DNA of 10,734 bases from Dentipellis sp. KUC8613. Lineage: Eukaryota; Basidiomycota; Agaricomycetes; Russulales; Hericiaceae. Below, in pieces: positions 1 to 8,106 of this stretch. The stretch covers positions 13,088-23,821 of the forward strand of contig NSJX01000159.1 of assembly GCA_002286715.1 (NCBI GenBank). The letters are read 5' to 3'. The position numbers were made by a program, and so were the translations under genes. The notes below the pieces were generated by a model that did no database searches, was not told the origin of the DNA, and was given only the letters and a program-made list of their open reading frames with translations. Positions within the stretch are counted from its first letter, which is position 1. Each line of letters begins with the position of its first letter.

Positions 1-217
1 TCTTGCACCTGTCTTGGGCCTGCATACCAATGTATATGTAACACTATGATAATATTTAAAGTCCCCTTTTTGATTGTCCTGTACCTTGATATCCAAGGTG
101 ACCAGTCATTACAAAATCTTGTGGCCAGACTATGCTGTCCTTATATACACCATAGCACAAACTGTTCAATATATAATGCTATGTATACTATGAACACTTG
201 ACCAGGACCTATGGGAC
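1..217. other. AT-rich stretch, no gene seen
   Basis: Normal-composition, AT-leaning sequence with no open frame of note, no splice-signal set and no recognisable protein similarity in any frame. It precedes the CTATGG/CCATAG hairpin. I see nothing annotatable in it. Confidence 0.6.
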
Positions 218-293
218 CTATGGAATAACATGGCTATCTATGGCTGCTATGGCTGCTATGGAACCCTCCATAGCTGACCATCTCATTCCATAG
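218..293. repeat. Nested CTATGG/CCATAG inverted repeat (hairpin)
   Basis: CTATGGAAT at 218-226 is matched by its exact reverse complement ATTCCATAG at 285-293. Inside, CTATGGA at 256-262 pairs with TCCATAG at 267-273 across a 4-nt loop. A 9-bp tandem unit (TATGGCTGC) lies between the two left arms. The stretch could fold into a branched hairpin and resembles the core of a small non-autonomous DNA element, but no target-site duplication or longer terminal repeat is visible. Confidence 0.55.
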
Positions 294-357
294 CTAACAT
301 AGTCTAGATAATTGCCCCCCCTGCTATAAAAATTTAGAATTTTTCAGATGAAGAATT

Positions 358-457
358 TAATTAAATAGATGGAATTATGTAATATTTTGAAATCAAGACA
401 TACTCACCTTCAAAGATGAATCAGAACCTGCCGCTTGCCGGCCCACTCCTCACTAGT
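358..457 (-). repeat. Dispersed repeat block B, copy 1
   Basis: This stretch matches 10636-10734 in the same orientation. Positions 411-457 are nearly identical to the other copy (46 of 47 bases), whereas the preceding 53 bases are clearly related but much more diverged. On the minus strand the conserved core runs into CTTTGAAG followed by GTGAGTATG, a good fungal 5' splice-site sequence at 407-402. The minus-strand core also contains TTCTGATTCATCTTTGAA, an 18-mer nearly shared with the near-palindromic heads at 3222-3241 and 3538-3557. It may be a piece of a transposon or of a repeated gene, and the family is not recognised. Confidence 0.75.
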
Positions 458-904
458 CAATAGCAGGAGTACTTGCATTGACATTCAGGACAATAAAATA
501 ACAATGATAATAGATTATATTGTCAGTACAATAATACACAAAACTAAACTCTAACATGATATATAAACAATCTGAGGGCGTGTACGGTGCAAGGAGGCGG
601 CGGACGGCGCAAAGAGGGCGCGTACGGCGTGGAGAGGGCACTTGGAGCTGCGGTGGGCGCAAGGATGGCGTGCGGAGAGCGCGTGCAGCGCATAGAGAGC
701 ACGTGCGGCGTGTGGAGGCCGTGGAGAGGGCGGCGCAGGGCGGTCGGAGGCCGCAGAGGGTGCGTGCGGCGCGTGGAGGGCGGCGGAGGGCATTGAGGAG
801 GCGGCGGAGGGCGCGTGGAGAGCGTGTACGGCGTGTCGAGGGCGCGAGGAGGCAGCGGAGGGCAGCGGAGACGGCGGCAGACGGCAGAGAGGGCGCAGAC
901 GGCG

Positions 905-1475
905 CGTGGAGGGCGTGAGGAGGCGGCGGAGACGGCGGAGACGGCGGTGGTGAGTGAACGAGGGCTGCAAGGACGGCGTGGGGGGCACGTGGAGGGCGCG
1001 AAGAGGCGGCGGAGGGCGCGAAGAGGCGGCGGAGACGGCGGAGACGGCGGCAGACGGCGCGGCGGACACGGCGGCAGACGGCACGGACGGCGCGTGGAGG
1101 GCGTGAGAAGGCGGTGGAGACGGCGGAGACAGCGGTGGAGAGCGAACGAGGGCAGCGAGGGCGGCGTGGAGGGCGCGTGGAGGATGCAAAGAGGCGGCGG
1201 AGACGGCGGCAGACGGCGCGGACGGCGCGTAGAGGGCGTGAGAAGGCGGTAGAGACGGCGGACACGGCGGCGGAGAGCGAACGAGGGCAGCGAGGGCGGC
1301 GTGGAGGGCGTGTGGAGGATGCGAAGAGGCGGCGGAGACGGCGGAGACGGTGGCAGACAGCGGAGACGGCGCGCGGAGGGCGGAGACGGCGCGCGGAGGG
1401 CGTTGAGGGCGGCGGTGAGCAAACAAGGGCGGCGAGGGCAGCGTGGAGGGCACGTGGAGGGCGCGAGGAGGGCGC
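905..1475. repeat. Higher-order tandem units of about 135 bp within the G-rich satellite
   Basis: GCGTGAGAAG recurs at 1101 and 1236, and AGCGAACGAG at 1141 and 1276, giving a period of exactly 135 bp. A related earlier unit starts at 913 (188 bp upstream of the 1101 unit), and a more diverged one covers about 1400-1475. Each unit carries the order GCGTGAG(A/G)AG, then (A/G)GCGAACGAG-like, then GGCGTGGAGGGC. Because 135 is a multiple of three, the minus-strand frame shows a 45-residue repeat, which is a consequence of the DNA period. Confidence 0.7.
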
Positions 1476-1549
1476 GAGGAGGCGGCGGAGACGGAGAAGA
1501 CGGCGGCGGTGGGCGAACAAGGGCGGCGGAGAGGGCGGAGAGGGCGGCG

Positions 1550-1637
1550 GTGGGCAAACGAGGGCCGCGAGGGCGGCGGTGGGCAAACGAGGGCCGCGAG
1601 AGCCGCAGTGGGCAAACGAGGACCGCGGTAGGCGCGC
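1550..1637. repeat. 29-bp minisatellite, three copies
   Basis: TGGGCAAACGAGG begins at 1551, 1580 and 1609, a period of 29 bp. The rest of each unit is a GGCCGCGAG-type filler. The first two units are nearly identical and the third is diverged. A related TGGGCGAACAAGG at 1510 may be a fourth, displaced unit. Confidence 0.75.
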
Positions 1638-2582
1638 AAAGACAGCGACGGGGCGTGCTGGAGCGAGACAGGGCGCCGACGGGCGCACGAAGATGGTGGT
1701 GGGCGAACGAGCACGGCGAGGGCGCGGACTGCGCGTCGGGGGCACGTACAGTGCATGGAGGAGGCAGCGGGGAGGGCGTTGAGGGCGTCTGTGGGCGAAC
1801 GAGGGCGGTGGTGGGGCGTGCTGGGGCGCGAGAGGGCGGCGACGAGCGAGTGAGGGCGCGCAAAGACGACGGTGGGCGAGTGAGGGCGGCGAGGGAGCAT
1901 GAAGGCGGCTGCGAGAGGGCGGCGAGGGCGGCGGTGGGGTGCGAGAAAGAACGCACAGGGCTCGAGGGAGCGAGCGAGGGCGAGGATGTGGGGCTGGAGG
2001 GCACAAACGAGGGCGGCCCAGGGCGCATGAAAGCGGCGGTAGGGCGTGTGACGGTGGCAGTGGGCACGAGAGGGCAGCGGTGAGGGGCGCGAGGGCAGTG
2101 TTGGGGCGGTGTTGGGGCGCGACAGGGTGCACGAGGGCGGCGGAGGGAGGCGGAGGGCAGCGGAGAGGACGGGGAAGGCGGCGGAGAGTGCGGAGAGGGT
2201 GCGTACGGCGCATGGAGGGCGCGTACAGCGCGTACAGGGGCGGAGAGGGCGAAGAGGGTGCATCGATGGCACGGACGGCACATCGACGGCGTGTACGGCG
2301 CGGACGGCGCGCGGACGGCGCAGACGGCGGGCAGACGGCGCAGATGGCGGCGGAGGGCGGGTGGATGGCGCAGACGGCGTGGAGGGTGGAGCAGAAGGCG
2401 GTTGAATGGCGCGGAGGGCGCGTGAATGGCGCAGAGGGCGGCAGACGGCGGGGAAAGGCGGTTTGAGGGCGGGTGGGTGGCGCAGACGGCGCGGAGGGCG
2501 CTGCGGGAAGAGCATGATCGACGCATGAGAGGGTGGGGTCGGCACGCCAGAGGGCGGCATGGAGGTGGTAGGTATGCAGAGG

Positions 2583-2610
2583 ACGCAAGCCCGGGATCCC
2601 GGGCTCGCGT
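2583..2610. repeat. GC palindrome at inner end of the G-rich tract
   Basis: The 18-bp core AGCCCGGGATCCCGGGCT at 2588-2605 is a perfect palindrome. Allowing one mismatch (A2587/C2606) the symmetry extends to 28 bp. The mismatch is what a CpG to CpA change would give, and the partner copy at 4214-4239 has G at the corresponding position. It sits exactly where the satellite stops and the left arm begins. It may be a recombination, cleavage or transposition end; the function is unknown. Confidence 0.9.
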
Positions 2611-3221
2611 GGTCAGTCAACGTCAACGTCAAAGCGGCGGCGACGCACCTAGATTGGACATATACCGTCGGTTCTGCCTCTGCTTCTCTCCTACCAGTCG
2701 AAAGTCGGTTTGCGTGGTTTGATGACTAGAGTTGAGTGGTGAGCTGCTATGACGAGGCGAGCCTCTGGGACCATGACCAGCTTCAGCAATTCCCGCGAAG
2801 TGCGCGCGGAGTCTCGCCGATGAATCGAATCACTCTACTATACTCAAAACAATTTTGTAAATTGTTGAATAAATTATGATACGTGTAGGATACAGTGCAT
2901 GACCTTTACAGATGATGCGAAACATACAATCGAACTATTGGGTTCGATACTTGCAGATTTCGCAAATGGAGTCCATTTCCGCGACGCGACTTCGAGTTTA
3001 CGGGCGACTGTGATGCTCTAAAAATATAAGCAATTCATGGTGTGTCTGTACTACCGTCTTCCATATGCAGTCCAAATTTGACAGCAATTGGGCAAGTATC
3101 AGAGCATACAGAAAATGAACATGTCGGAAAGTGAGTGGATGTGGCTGAGATTGTGGGAATGGACTTCCTGTTGGGGTGATTAAAATTCTGTTGACTTTGG
3201 TGGAACCGACTCAAATTAAAA

Positions 3222-3241
3222 CTGATTCATAGCTGAATCAG
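3222..3241. repeat. Near-palindromic head of left arm
   Basis: CTGATTCAT-AG-CTGAATCAG has 9-nt half-sites with one mismatch. With neighbouring bases it forms a 25-bp inverted repeat with 3535-3559 at 24/25 identity. It marks the central end of the left arm. Weaker similarity continues into the flank (ATTAAAA here, ATTAGAA in the partner). Confidence 0.85.
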
Positions 3242-3286
3242 AATGGCCCACCAGGCATGTGCTCTTGCACACATTGTCGTGTCCTT

Positions 3287-3315
3287 GTGCAGTGCTCTGC
3301 ACCCTTGCACTGCAC
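3287..3315. repeat. Small hairpin GTGCAGTG/CACTGCAC
   Basis: GTGCAGTG at 3287-3294 is the exact reverse complement of CACTGCAC at 3308-3315. An alternative shorter pairing, GTGCAG with CTGCAC at 3297-3302, overlaps it. It lies in the unique part of the centre between the two inverted arms. A chance origin is possible. Confidence 0.4.
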
Positions 3316-3350
3316 CACACCCCCCCTTGTTAACCTGCATGGCCTCTCAG

Positions 3351-3504
3351 CATTAGAGGAGAGTAGATAGTGTGTATGCTAGTAGTCTTGACAGGGAATA
3401 ATAAATATTATTTTAATATTTAGAAGTCAACAAGAATATCTTTATTACTCCAATGTGTAGAGTACATACTCCAATCACACCTTCTCTCTTAGCAGCCATC
3501 TAGG
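3351..3504 (+). repeat. Dispersed repeat block A, copy 1
   Basis: This AT-rich stretch matches 10322-10508 in the same orientation. Shared landmarks in order are CATTAGAG(G/C)AGAGTAGATA, GTATGCT, AGTCAACAA(G/A)AAT, and finally GCAGCCATCT. Identity is moderate with indels. In this copy it is followed almost at once by the head at 3535; in the other copy block B follows about 130 bp later. The element family is not recognised. Confidence 0.7.
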
Positions 3505-3537
3505 TTACCCAGAAAAGCAACAAAATAGTTGGGTATT

Positions 3538-3557
3538 CTGATTCATCTATGAATCAG
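3538..3557. repeat. Palindromic head of right arm
   Basis: CTGATTCATCTATGAATCAG consists of two perfect 9-bp half-sites around a CT spacer. It is the inverted partner of 3222-3241 and lies at the central end of the right arm. The related sequence TTCTGATTCATCTTTGA also occurs on the minus strand in both block B copies. Confidence 0.85.
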
Positions 3558-4213
3558 TTCTAATAATCTGGTGAGCCAGCAAAACTCACGAACTTCAAAA
3601 AGTCCACTTCTGGTCATTGGTTCCCACGATCTCTGCCAGATTGGTTCCAAGAACATTGTATTCATTTTCTGTAGGCTCTGATTCTCGCTCAATAAACACA
3701 AAACTTCGTCCATGCGTAGATCATAGCTATGTCTACTTTCAATCATTTTCTTAAATTGTTTGAACGACTTGTACGCTCAGAATTTCAAAGTCGCGTCGCA
3801 CTGAATGGGCTATGTTCGAGAGATGAGAGCATTTTACACTCTCATATTCATGAATTTATTCAAAATTTCATTTGAATGCGTATGATACTATAGTACATGT
3901 CCTCCTTTTTTTTCAGAGATTTATAGAATTTATTCCGTCGTCAACGATCAAGTTTCTTCGGTGCGGCTGGGCTGAGGAACTGCACACGGGAATTGCCGAA
4001 GCCCGCGCAGACGCGACTTCTGCTTCGAAGAGTTGAGTCACTCTCGACCTCAACATACACCCGTTGTGCCACCACAACCGCCTGTCCTCATCACACGCAA
4101 CAGGCGCACACGCCCATCGCACGCCCGTTGGTATCAGAAGATTGGGAAGAGAGGGAGGATTGGGTTTTCAGGTGCGTCAGAGTCGCTGTGATTCTTACTT
4201 TTATAACTAACTG

Positions 4214-4239
4214 CGCGAGCCCGGGATCCCGGGCTCGCG
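4214..4239. repeat. Perfect 26-bp GC palindrome
   Basis: The core AGCCCGGGATCCCGGGCT at 4218-4235 extends to a 26-bp perfect palindrome through CGCG on the left and its complement on the right. It is the intact counterpart of 2583-2610 and again lies exactly between the arm and the satellite tract. No third copy was found in the window. Confidence 0.95.
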
Positions 4240-6095
4240 TCCTTGTCGCCCTCCAGATCCCGCCATCTCTGCGCTCCCTCGCGGTCTGCGGGCCCCACCA
4301 CTCCCTCTCGATGCCCCATGCCGCCATCTTCGGGTCCCGCTGGGCCATCTGCGACCCACACTGCCATCTGCACGCCCCGCCGTGCCCTCTCAACGCCCCG
4401 CCCCGCCGTCTGCGCCCCACCGCGCACTCTTCGCGCACTGTGAGGCCGTCTTGCAAGCGACGCCGCCGTCTGCGTGCCGCGCCGCGACGTCTGTGCCCCA
4501 TGCCGCCATCTGCACACCCTGCAGCGCCCTCTCGCGGCTCCTAGTGCCGCCTCGTACACCCTCGTACGCCCTCGTGTCGTCGTGGGCCCTCGCGCCGCCG
4601 CCGCACGCGCTCACGTCGACGTCACGCGCGCCCACGAAGTCGTCGCATGCCCCTGCGTCGCTATCTTTCCCGCCTGCACGCCCGCCACGCCCCCTCTGGC
4701 TCCCCCAACTGCCCTCGTGCGCCGCCGCCGCCCTCACCGCCTCGCTCCCTCGTGCCGCTGCCCCACGCACCCACGTTGCTGTCACGCGTGCCCACGCCAT
4801 CGTCGCGCGGCGCGACAGACGGTCCCGTCACGCCCCGCTCGCCTTCGTGCCGCCCCGCTCGCCCTCCCGCCGCCCCGTTTGCGCTCTTGCCGCGCCGCGC
4901 GCCCCAGCAACGACACAGCGCGCACGCTTCGGGGTGCAGCGCGCCCTAGCAATGGCACGACTCACATCGTGTCGGCGCCGCCCGTCTCTCGCCGCCGCCG
5001 CCGCCGCCGCCTTTTGCCCCTAGAAACGGCGCAACAGGCGCGCGTGCTCTCGCTTGCACCGACCCACATGCTCTCGGACTCCCTTGCACCGAGCCGCACG
5101 TGCTCTCCCCGCCTCACGCCCCCTAGCAACGCTGCAGCACGCGCGTGCGGTCTTGCACCTGCGATCTTGCCGCCCCGCACGCTTCCATTTCGCCTCGCAC
5201 GCCCCCGTACCGCGCCGTGCGCCCCTCGCTACCCTCTTGCGCCCCATGGCGCTGCATCGACTCACTTTTGTGCCTCGCCACGCCCTCTCGCGCCTTCTGG
5301 CGCCGCCTGGCCGCCCTCTCGCGCTGCCTGGTGTCCACTCGCCGCACCTCTTGCGTCCCATGACGCCGTGTCGCGCTCTTCTTGCGGCCCATCGCGCTGC
5401 GTCGCCTCGCCGTGCTTGGGCAGTTCCCCGCCCACGCTGTCGTTTCGCACACGTGAGCCCGATGTGCCCTCTCGCCCCAACAACGCTGCGTGTCCCAGCA
5501 ACGCCTCGCAACGCCGTCTCGCCGTGCTCGGGCGGTTTAACCACCCACCCGCTCTGTCATGGCGAGCCCGCCCCACCCTCTCGCCGCAGCAAGGCCACGC
5601 GCCGTAGCAATGCCGCCGCATCGCTGTGTCGCCGCCCACGCTTTCGTTTCGCGCACGCGAGCCCGACGCACCGTCTCGCCCCAGCAACGCTCTCATGCCC
5701 CAGCAACACTCTCGTGACACCCTCGCGATACTGCTGTGTCGCGTCGCACACGCCGCGTCCGCCATGTCTCGCGCTCGCCATTTGTTGTGCTTGCACCACC
5801 ACCACCGCATTCTCGCTCATCCCTGTTGCCCTCTCGCGACTGTACCATTCACTCCCGCTCCCGCCGCCCTCGCTTGAGATCCCCCTGCGCCGTTCACCCA
5901 TGCACTACCCTCTAGCAGTGTCGCGCCCCGACACTTCCACCATCGCAGCCGTCTCAAGCCGCACGGTGCAGTCGCACCACTGCAGCGCCATCTCACCCTC
6001 TCGCGCTCGCTCGGCGCCATCTCGGGCTCCTCGCCCGTGCCTGTGCCGCCGTCCCGCACGTCCCGAATGCCGCCACAGCTCCGCGCACGCACGCC
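4240..6095. repeat. C-rich satellite tract 1
   Basis: Low-complexity C-rich plus-strand sequence built on motifs such as CGCCGTCT, CGCCCTCTCGCG and CGCCCCAGCAACGC. It begins immediately after the palindrome and corresponds, in inverted orientation, to the G-rich tract at 572-2582. Several overlapping open frames exist in different frames and on both strands (for example 4474-5607 and 5054-6148 on plus). Their proteins are Pro/Ala/Arg/Ser-rich with no recognisable domain, and the open length follows from composition. Confidence 0.85.
5429..5690 (+). repeat. Diverged duplication with 204-bp spacing (5429-5486 and 5633-5690)
   Basis: The 58-bp segments at 5429-5486 and 5633-5690 match at 50 of 58 positions. 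Five of the eight differences lie at CpG-derived sites: CG in one copy against CA or TG in the other, or TG against CA. The third downstream CAGCAACGC-like motif is also shared. It shows that the satellite expanded in longer blocks than its 12-16 bp motifs. Confidence 0.7.
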
Positions 6096-6172
6096 CACAA
6101 GAACGCGACACAAAGGGAAGCCGGGAGGAACTAAATTGCAGGGACTGAGACTATAGGTATGTTCATACTTGC
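6096..6172 (+). other. Normal-composition island with splice-like signals
   Basis: A short A-rich break between C-rich tracts. It contains CTAAATTGCAG ending at 6141 and, 15 nt later, TATAG followed by GTATGTTC at 6157, a canonical fungal 5' splice site. If used, these would bound either a 15-nt micro-exon or a longer exon starting further left. No frame here resembles a known protein, including Rae1. It could be a remnant of single-copy DNA split by satellite. Confidence 0.35.
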
Positions 6173-7465
6173 TGCTCTCCCATGCGCTGCTGTCTTGCTC
6201 ATGCACTGTCTCGTTCTCCTGTGCAACTCCCGTCTTCCGAAAGCAGTGGCGCCGTCTCGAGCCCCCGCGGCACTGCGCCACCTCGCCCCTGCGTCGTCGT
6301 TTCGCGCCCACACGCCCGCGACGACTCTTGCACCCCAGGCCCGCGCTCTCGCACCCCAAGACCGCCGTCCCGCGCCCCAGTCGCCGTCTTTATCACCCCA
6401 TCGCATCTCAGCAATGCCACTTTAAGCCCCAGCGCCGCCATCGTGGCACCGTCGCCGTTTCTCGCCGCCCCAGCCACCCTGCGACGCTGTCTCACGCCGC
6501 CGCCGCTGCCGCCGCCTTTTGCTCCATCATGTCCCTATGACACCCTTTTGCGCCCTAGCATCAGCATACCTGGTGCGCGCTCTTGAATCCGCCGACCAAC
6601 CCAGCCTCGCACTCCTCCCGCCGCGCGCCAGTTGCGCGATCTGACGCCCCCACCGAAGCCCTCGTGCGCCCTAGCGACGCCCCCTCGCGCCCCTGTAACG
6701 CCGCCCCGTGTCACCCTCACGTACCCTTGCGCCGTCCCTGTCGCACGCTCTCGCGCTCCCGCCAGCCCCAGCACCAGTGTCGCACCTCAGCGGCCTTCGC
6801 ACCCCGTCGCCCACCCTTGCGCGCCCTCGCACCGTCGTCGTGCGCTGCGGCCACGTCCCGCCGCCCCTGCCCTAGCGTGCCCTCATGTCGCCGTCACCCG
6901 CCCTCTCTCGCAACCGTGTCCTCGTGCTGCGCTATGCGTCCCAGCGGCGCCGTCTCGCCGTCTCATGCCGTCGTAGTGCCGGGAGCCGCCTGCCCCACCA
7001 ACGCCCTCTCAGCCGCCCCGCACCCCACCGACGCCGTCAGCAACGCCACACCGCGCCCCAGTGACGCCTGCCCTCGCCCCAGCGATGCCCTCTGGCGTTA
7101 CGCCGCCCCGTCTCCGCCGTTTGCGCACCCCGCCCCGCCATGTCGCGCTCCGCCACGCATTCTCAGCCCCCGTTCCGCCCTTTTCGCGACCTGTGGGCCA
7201 TCTCGTGCCGCCCCGCGCCGTTGTCGTGTTGGGTCGCGCCCTGTCGCGTGGCGCGATGCACTCTCAACCCCCCGCCCCGCCATCTTCGCGCCTCGTAGGG
7301 CCGTCTCGTGCGCCGCCCCACCGTCTGCGCGCCCTGCCGCTGCGCCGCTCCGTGTCGCGCCGTGTTTTGCCACGCCACGCCCTCTGCCGCCACGCCGCGC
7401 GGTCTTCACGCCCCACCCCACCGTCTTGCGCCCACCCTGTCCTCTCCCACGTTCACCCTGTCGCG
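6173..7465. repeat. C-rich satellite tract 2
   Basis: C-rich low-complexity sequence of the same type and orientation as tract 1. The line 7021-7080 has 34 C, 12 G, 10 A and 4 T, nearly the mirror of the G-rich tract. Open frames such as 6583-7620 are composition-driven. No recognisable domain is present. Confidence 0.85.
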
Positions 7466-7523
7466 GCAATTGCCGGACTTGGTTATCGTCGCAGAGACGC
7501 GCCTTGATGTGCCAGCTCACCAC

Positions 7524-7598
7524 CACACACGCACACGCACACGCATATGCACATGCACATGCACATGCACATGCACACACGCACGCACGCACGCGCGC
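7524..7598. repeat. 75-nt uninterrupted alternating pyrimidine-purine microsatellite
   Basis: Every base from C7524 to C7598 alternates pyrimidine and purine. The run moves from CACACG units through four ATGCAC-type units to ACGC and CGCG repeats. Such tracts are prone to Z-DNA formation and to slippage. It sits in the island 7466-7680 between C-rich tracts 2 and 3. Confidence 0.9.
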
Positions 7599-7680
7599 TC
7601 AAACATCCAATGATGCATGAGAGGGGCGGATCTACTGTGACTTGGCAAGTCCTTGTGTATTTTTTTCTGTTTTCCGCTCT
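7599..7680 (+). other. Normal-composition island, no gene recognised
   Basis: AT-balanced sequence after the alternating tract. One frame (7611-7650) reads a short peptide containing STVTW, which faintly resembles an inter-strand segment of WD-repeat proteins. It is too short and weak to assign as an upstream Rae1 exon. Nothing else is supported. Confidence 0.3.
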
Positions 7681-8050
7681 CCTACCCTCCACCTCGCGCC
7701 TCTGCCGCCCTCGCGAGCCACCGCCGGCCACGCGCACTCGCACGCCGCCCCTCCGCAGCCAGGCCACGCCACCCGTGGCTGTCTCTCGCACGCGCGTGTC
7801 TGCTACGCCGTCTCGCACGCCCCCACCTTGCGAGCCGCCGCTGGCCTCGCGCGCCCACATGTTGCCCCTCTTCAGCCATCACATGCCCCTCGTCGCCATC
7901 TCTCGCGCCCCCGCTGCCCCCCCACACCGCCCCTCCACACCCGCACATGTCCGCCACGCCATCTCGCGCGCGCCCACCACCCTTGCGAGCCACCGCTGGC
8001 CTCGCTCGCCTGCACACCGCCCATCCGTAGCCAGGCCACACCCGTGCGTC
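7681..8050. repeat. C-rich satellite tract 3
   Basis: C-rich low-complexity sequence with repeated CTCGCGCGCCCAC and CTTGCGAGCCACCGCTGGCC-like motifs; the latter appears around 7826 and 7981. It directly precedes the putative 3' end of the intron ahead of the Rae1 fragment. Confidence 0.8.
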
Positions 8051-8106
8051 TAATGTGCAAGTAGTACTAGGACCTCCGCTCGCTGAACCTGATATTGACT
8101 GTGCAG

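Larger units (their letters stand above)
572..2582. repeat. G-rich strand-asymmetric satellite tract
   Basis: About 2 kb of low-complexity sequence built from motifs such as GGCGGAGACGGC, GGCGTGGAGGGC and GGGCGAACGAGG. One sampled line (1501-1560) has 35 G, 12 C, 11 A and 2 T. The boundary on the left is AT-rich DNA near 571; on the right it ends at the palindrome at 2583-2610. On the minus strand the same sequence is the C-rich satellite seen right of 4240, so the orientation is inverted relative to the rest of the window. All three minus-strand frames are open across most of the tract because TTA, CTA and TCA are nearly absent on the plus strand. Their predicted proteins are Pro/Ser/Arg/Ala low-complexity and are not credible genes. 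Confidence 0.85.
2581..3244 (-). repeat. Left arm of a head-to-head inverted duplication
   Basis: This arm is the diverged reverse complement of 3535-4243. Collinear anchors are: 2581-2609 with 4215-4243 (palindrome); 2642-2650 with 4170-4178 (9/9); 2780-2795 with 3987-4002 (15/16); 2981-2999 with 3781-3799 (16/19); 3099-3119 with 3661-3681 (20/21); and 3220-3244 with 3535-3559 (24/25). The sums of paired coordinates stay between 6779 and 6824, so the alignment is continuous with small indels. Similarity between anchors is weak but visible. No frame is open in both arms across the alignable region, so I annotate it as a repeat and not a gene. Outward (minus strand) it runs from the near-palindromic head to the GC palindrome and then the C-rich satellite strand. 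Confidence 0.85.
3535..4243 (+). repeat. Right arm of the head-to-head inverted duplication
   Basis: This is the inverted partner of 2581-3244 (anchors listed there). It runs outward on the plus strand from the palindromic head to the GC palindrome at 4214-4239 and then into the C-rich satellite. Just before the palindrome both arms keep an intron-like arrangement: AGGTGCGTC (4170-4178 here) and, about 35 nt downstream, a CTAAC/CTGAC branch-site-like motif (4207-4211 here). The minus strand has a 68-codon open frame at 3543-3746, but the left arm has a stop in the aligned frame, so coding is not supported. Confidence 0.85.

Noticed and set aside
408..452. 45-nt minus-strand exon bounded by CTAG and GTGAGT
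   Set aside because: With that acceptor every frame meets a stop codon, so it cannot be a coding internal exon; kept only as a conserved repeat core.
453..2588. 711-codon minus-strand open frame and its two long overlapping companions
   Set aside because: Three frames of one strand are open over the same low-complexity DNA, composition explains the lack of stops, and the proteins have no domain or realistic amino-acid use.
2925..2965. GGTTCGATAC resembling a tRNA B box
   Set aside because: The flanking bases do not form a T-arm beyond wobble pairs, and no acceptor stem or anticodon arm can be placed.
3220..3559. A simple 340-bp MITE with 25-bp terminal inverted repeats
   Set aside because: The inverted similarity continues outward for about 0.65 kb in both directions to the palindromes, so 3220-3559 is the centre of a larger inverted duplication, and no clear target duplication flanks it.
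3543..3746. 67-codon minus-strand frame in the right arm
   Set aside because: The homologous left-arm sequence is interrupted by a stop in the aligned frame, differences show no codon-position bias, and the frame ends inside the palindromic head.
4474..6148. Plus-strand open frames of 377 and 364 codons
   Set aside because: They overlap each other and minus-strand frames in C-rich satellite; Pro/Ala/Arg/Ser-rich with no recognisable motifs.
7611..7650. Possible upstream Rae1 exon (STVTW peptide)
   Set aside because: Only a few residues fit a WD-repeat pattern, the donor is poor, and the match is within chance.
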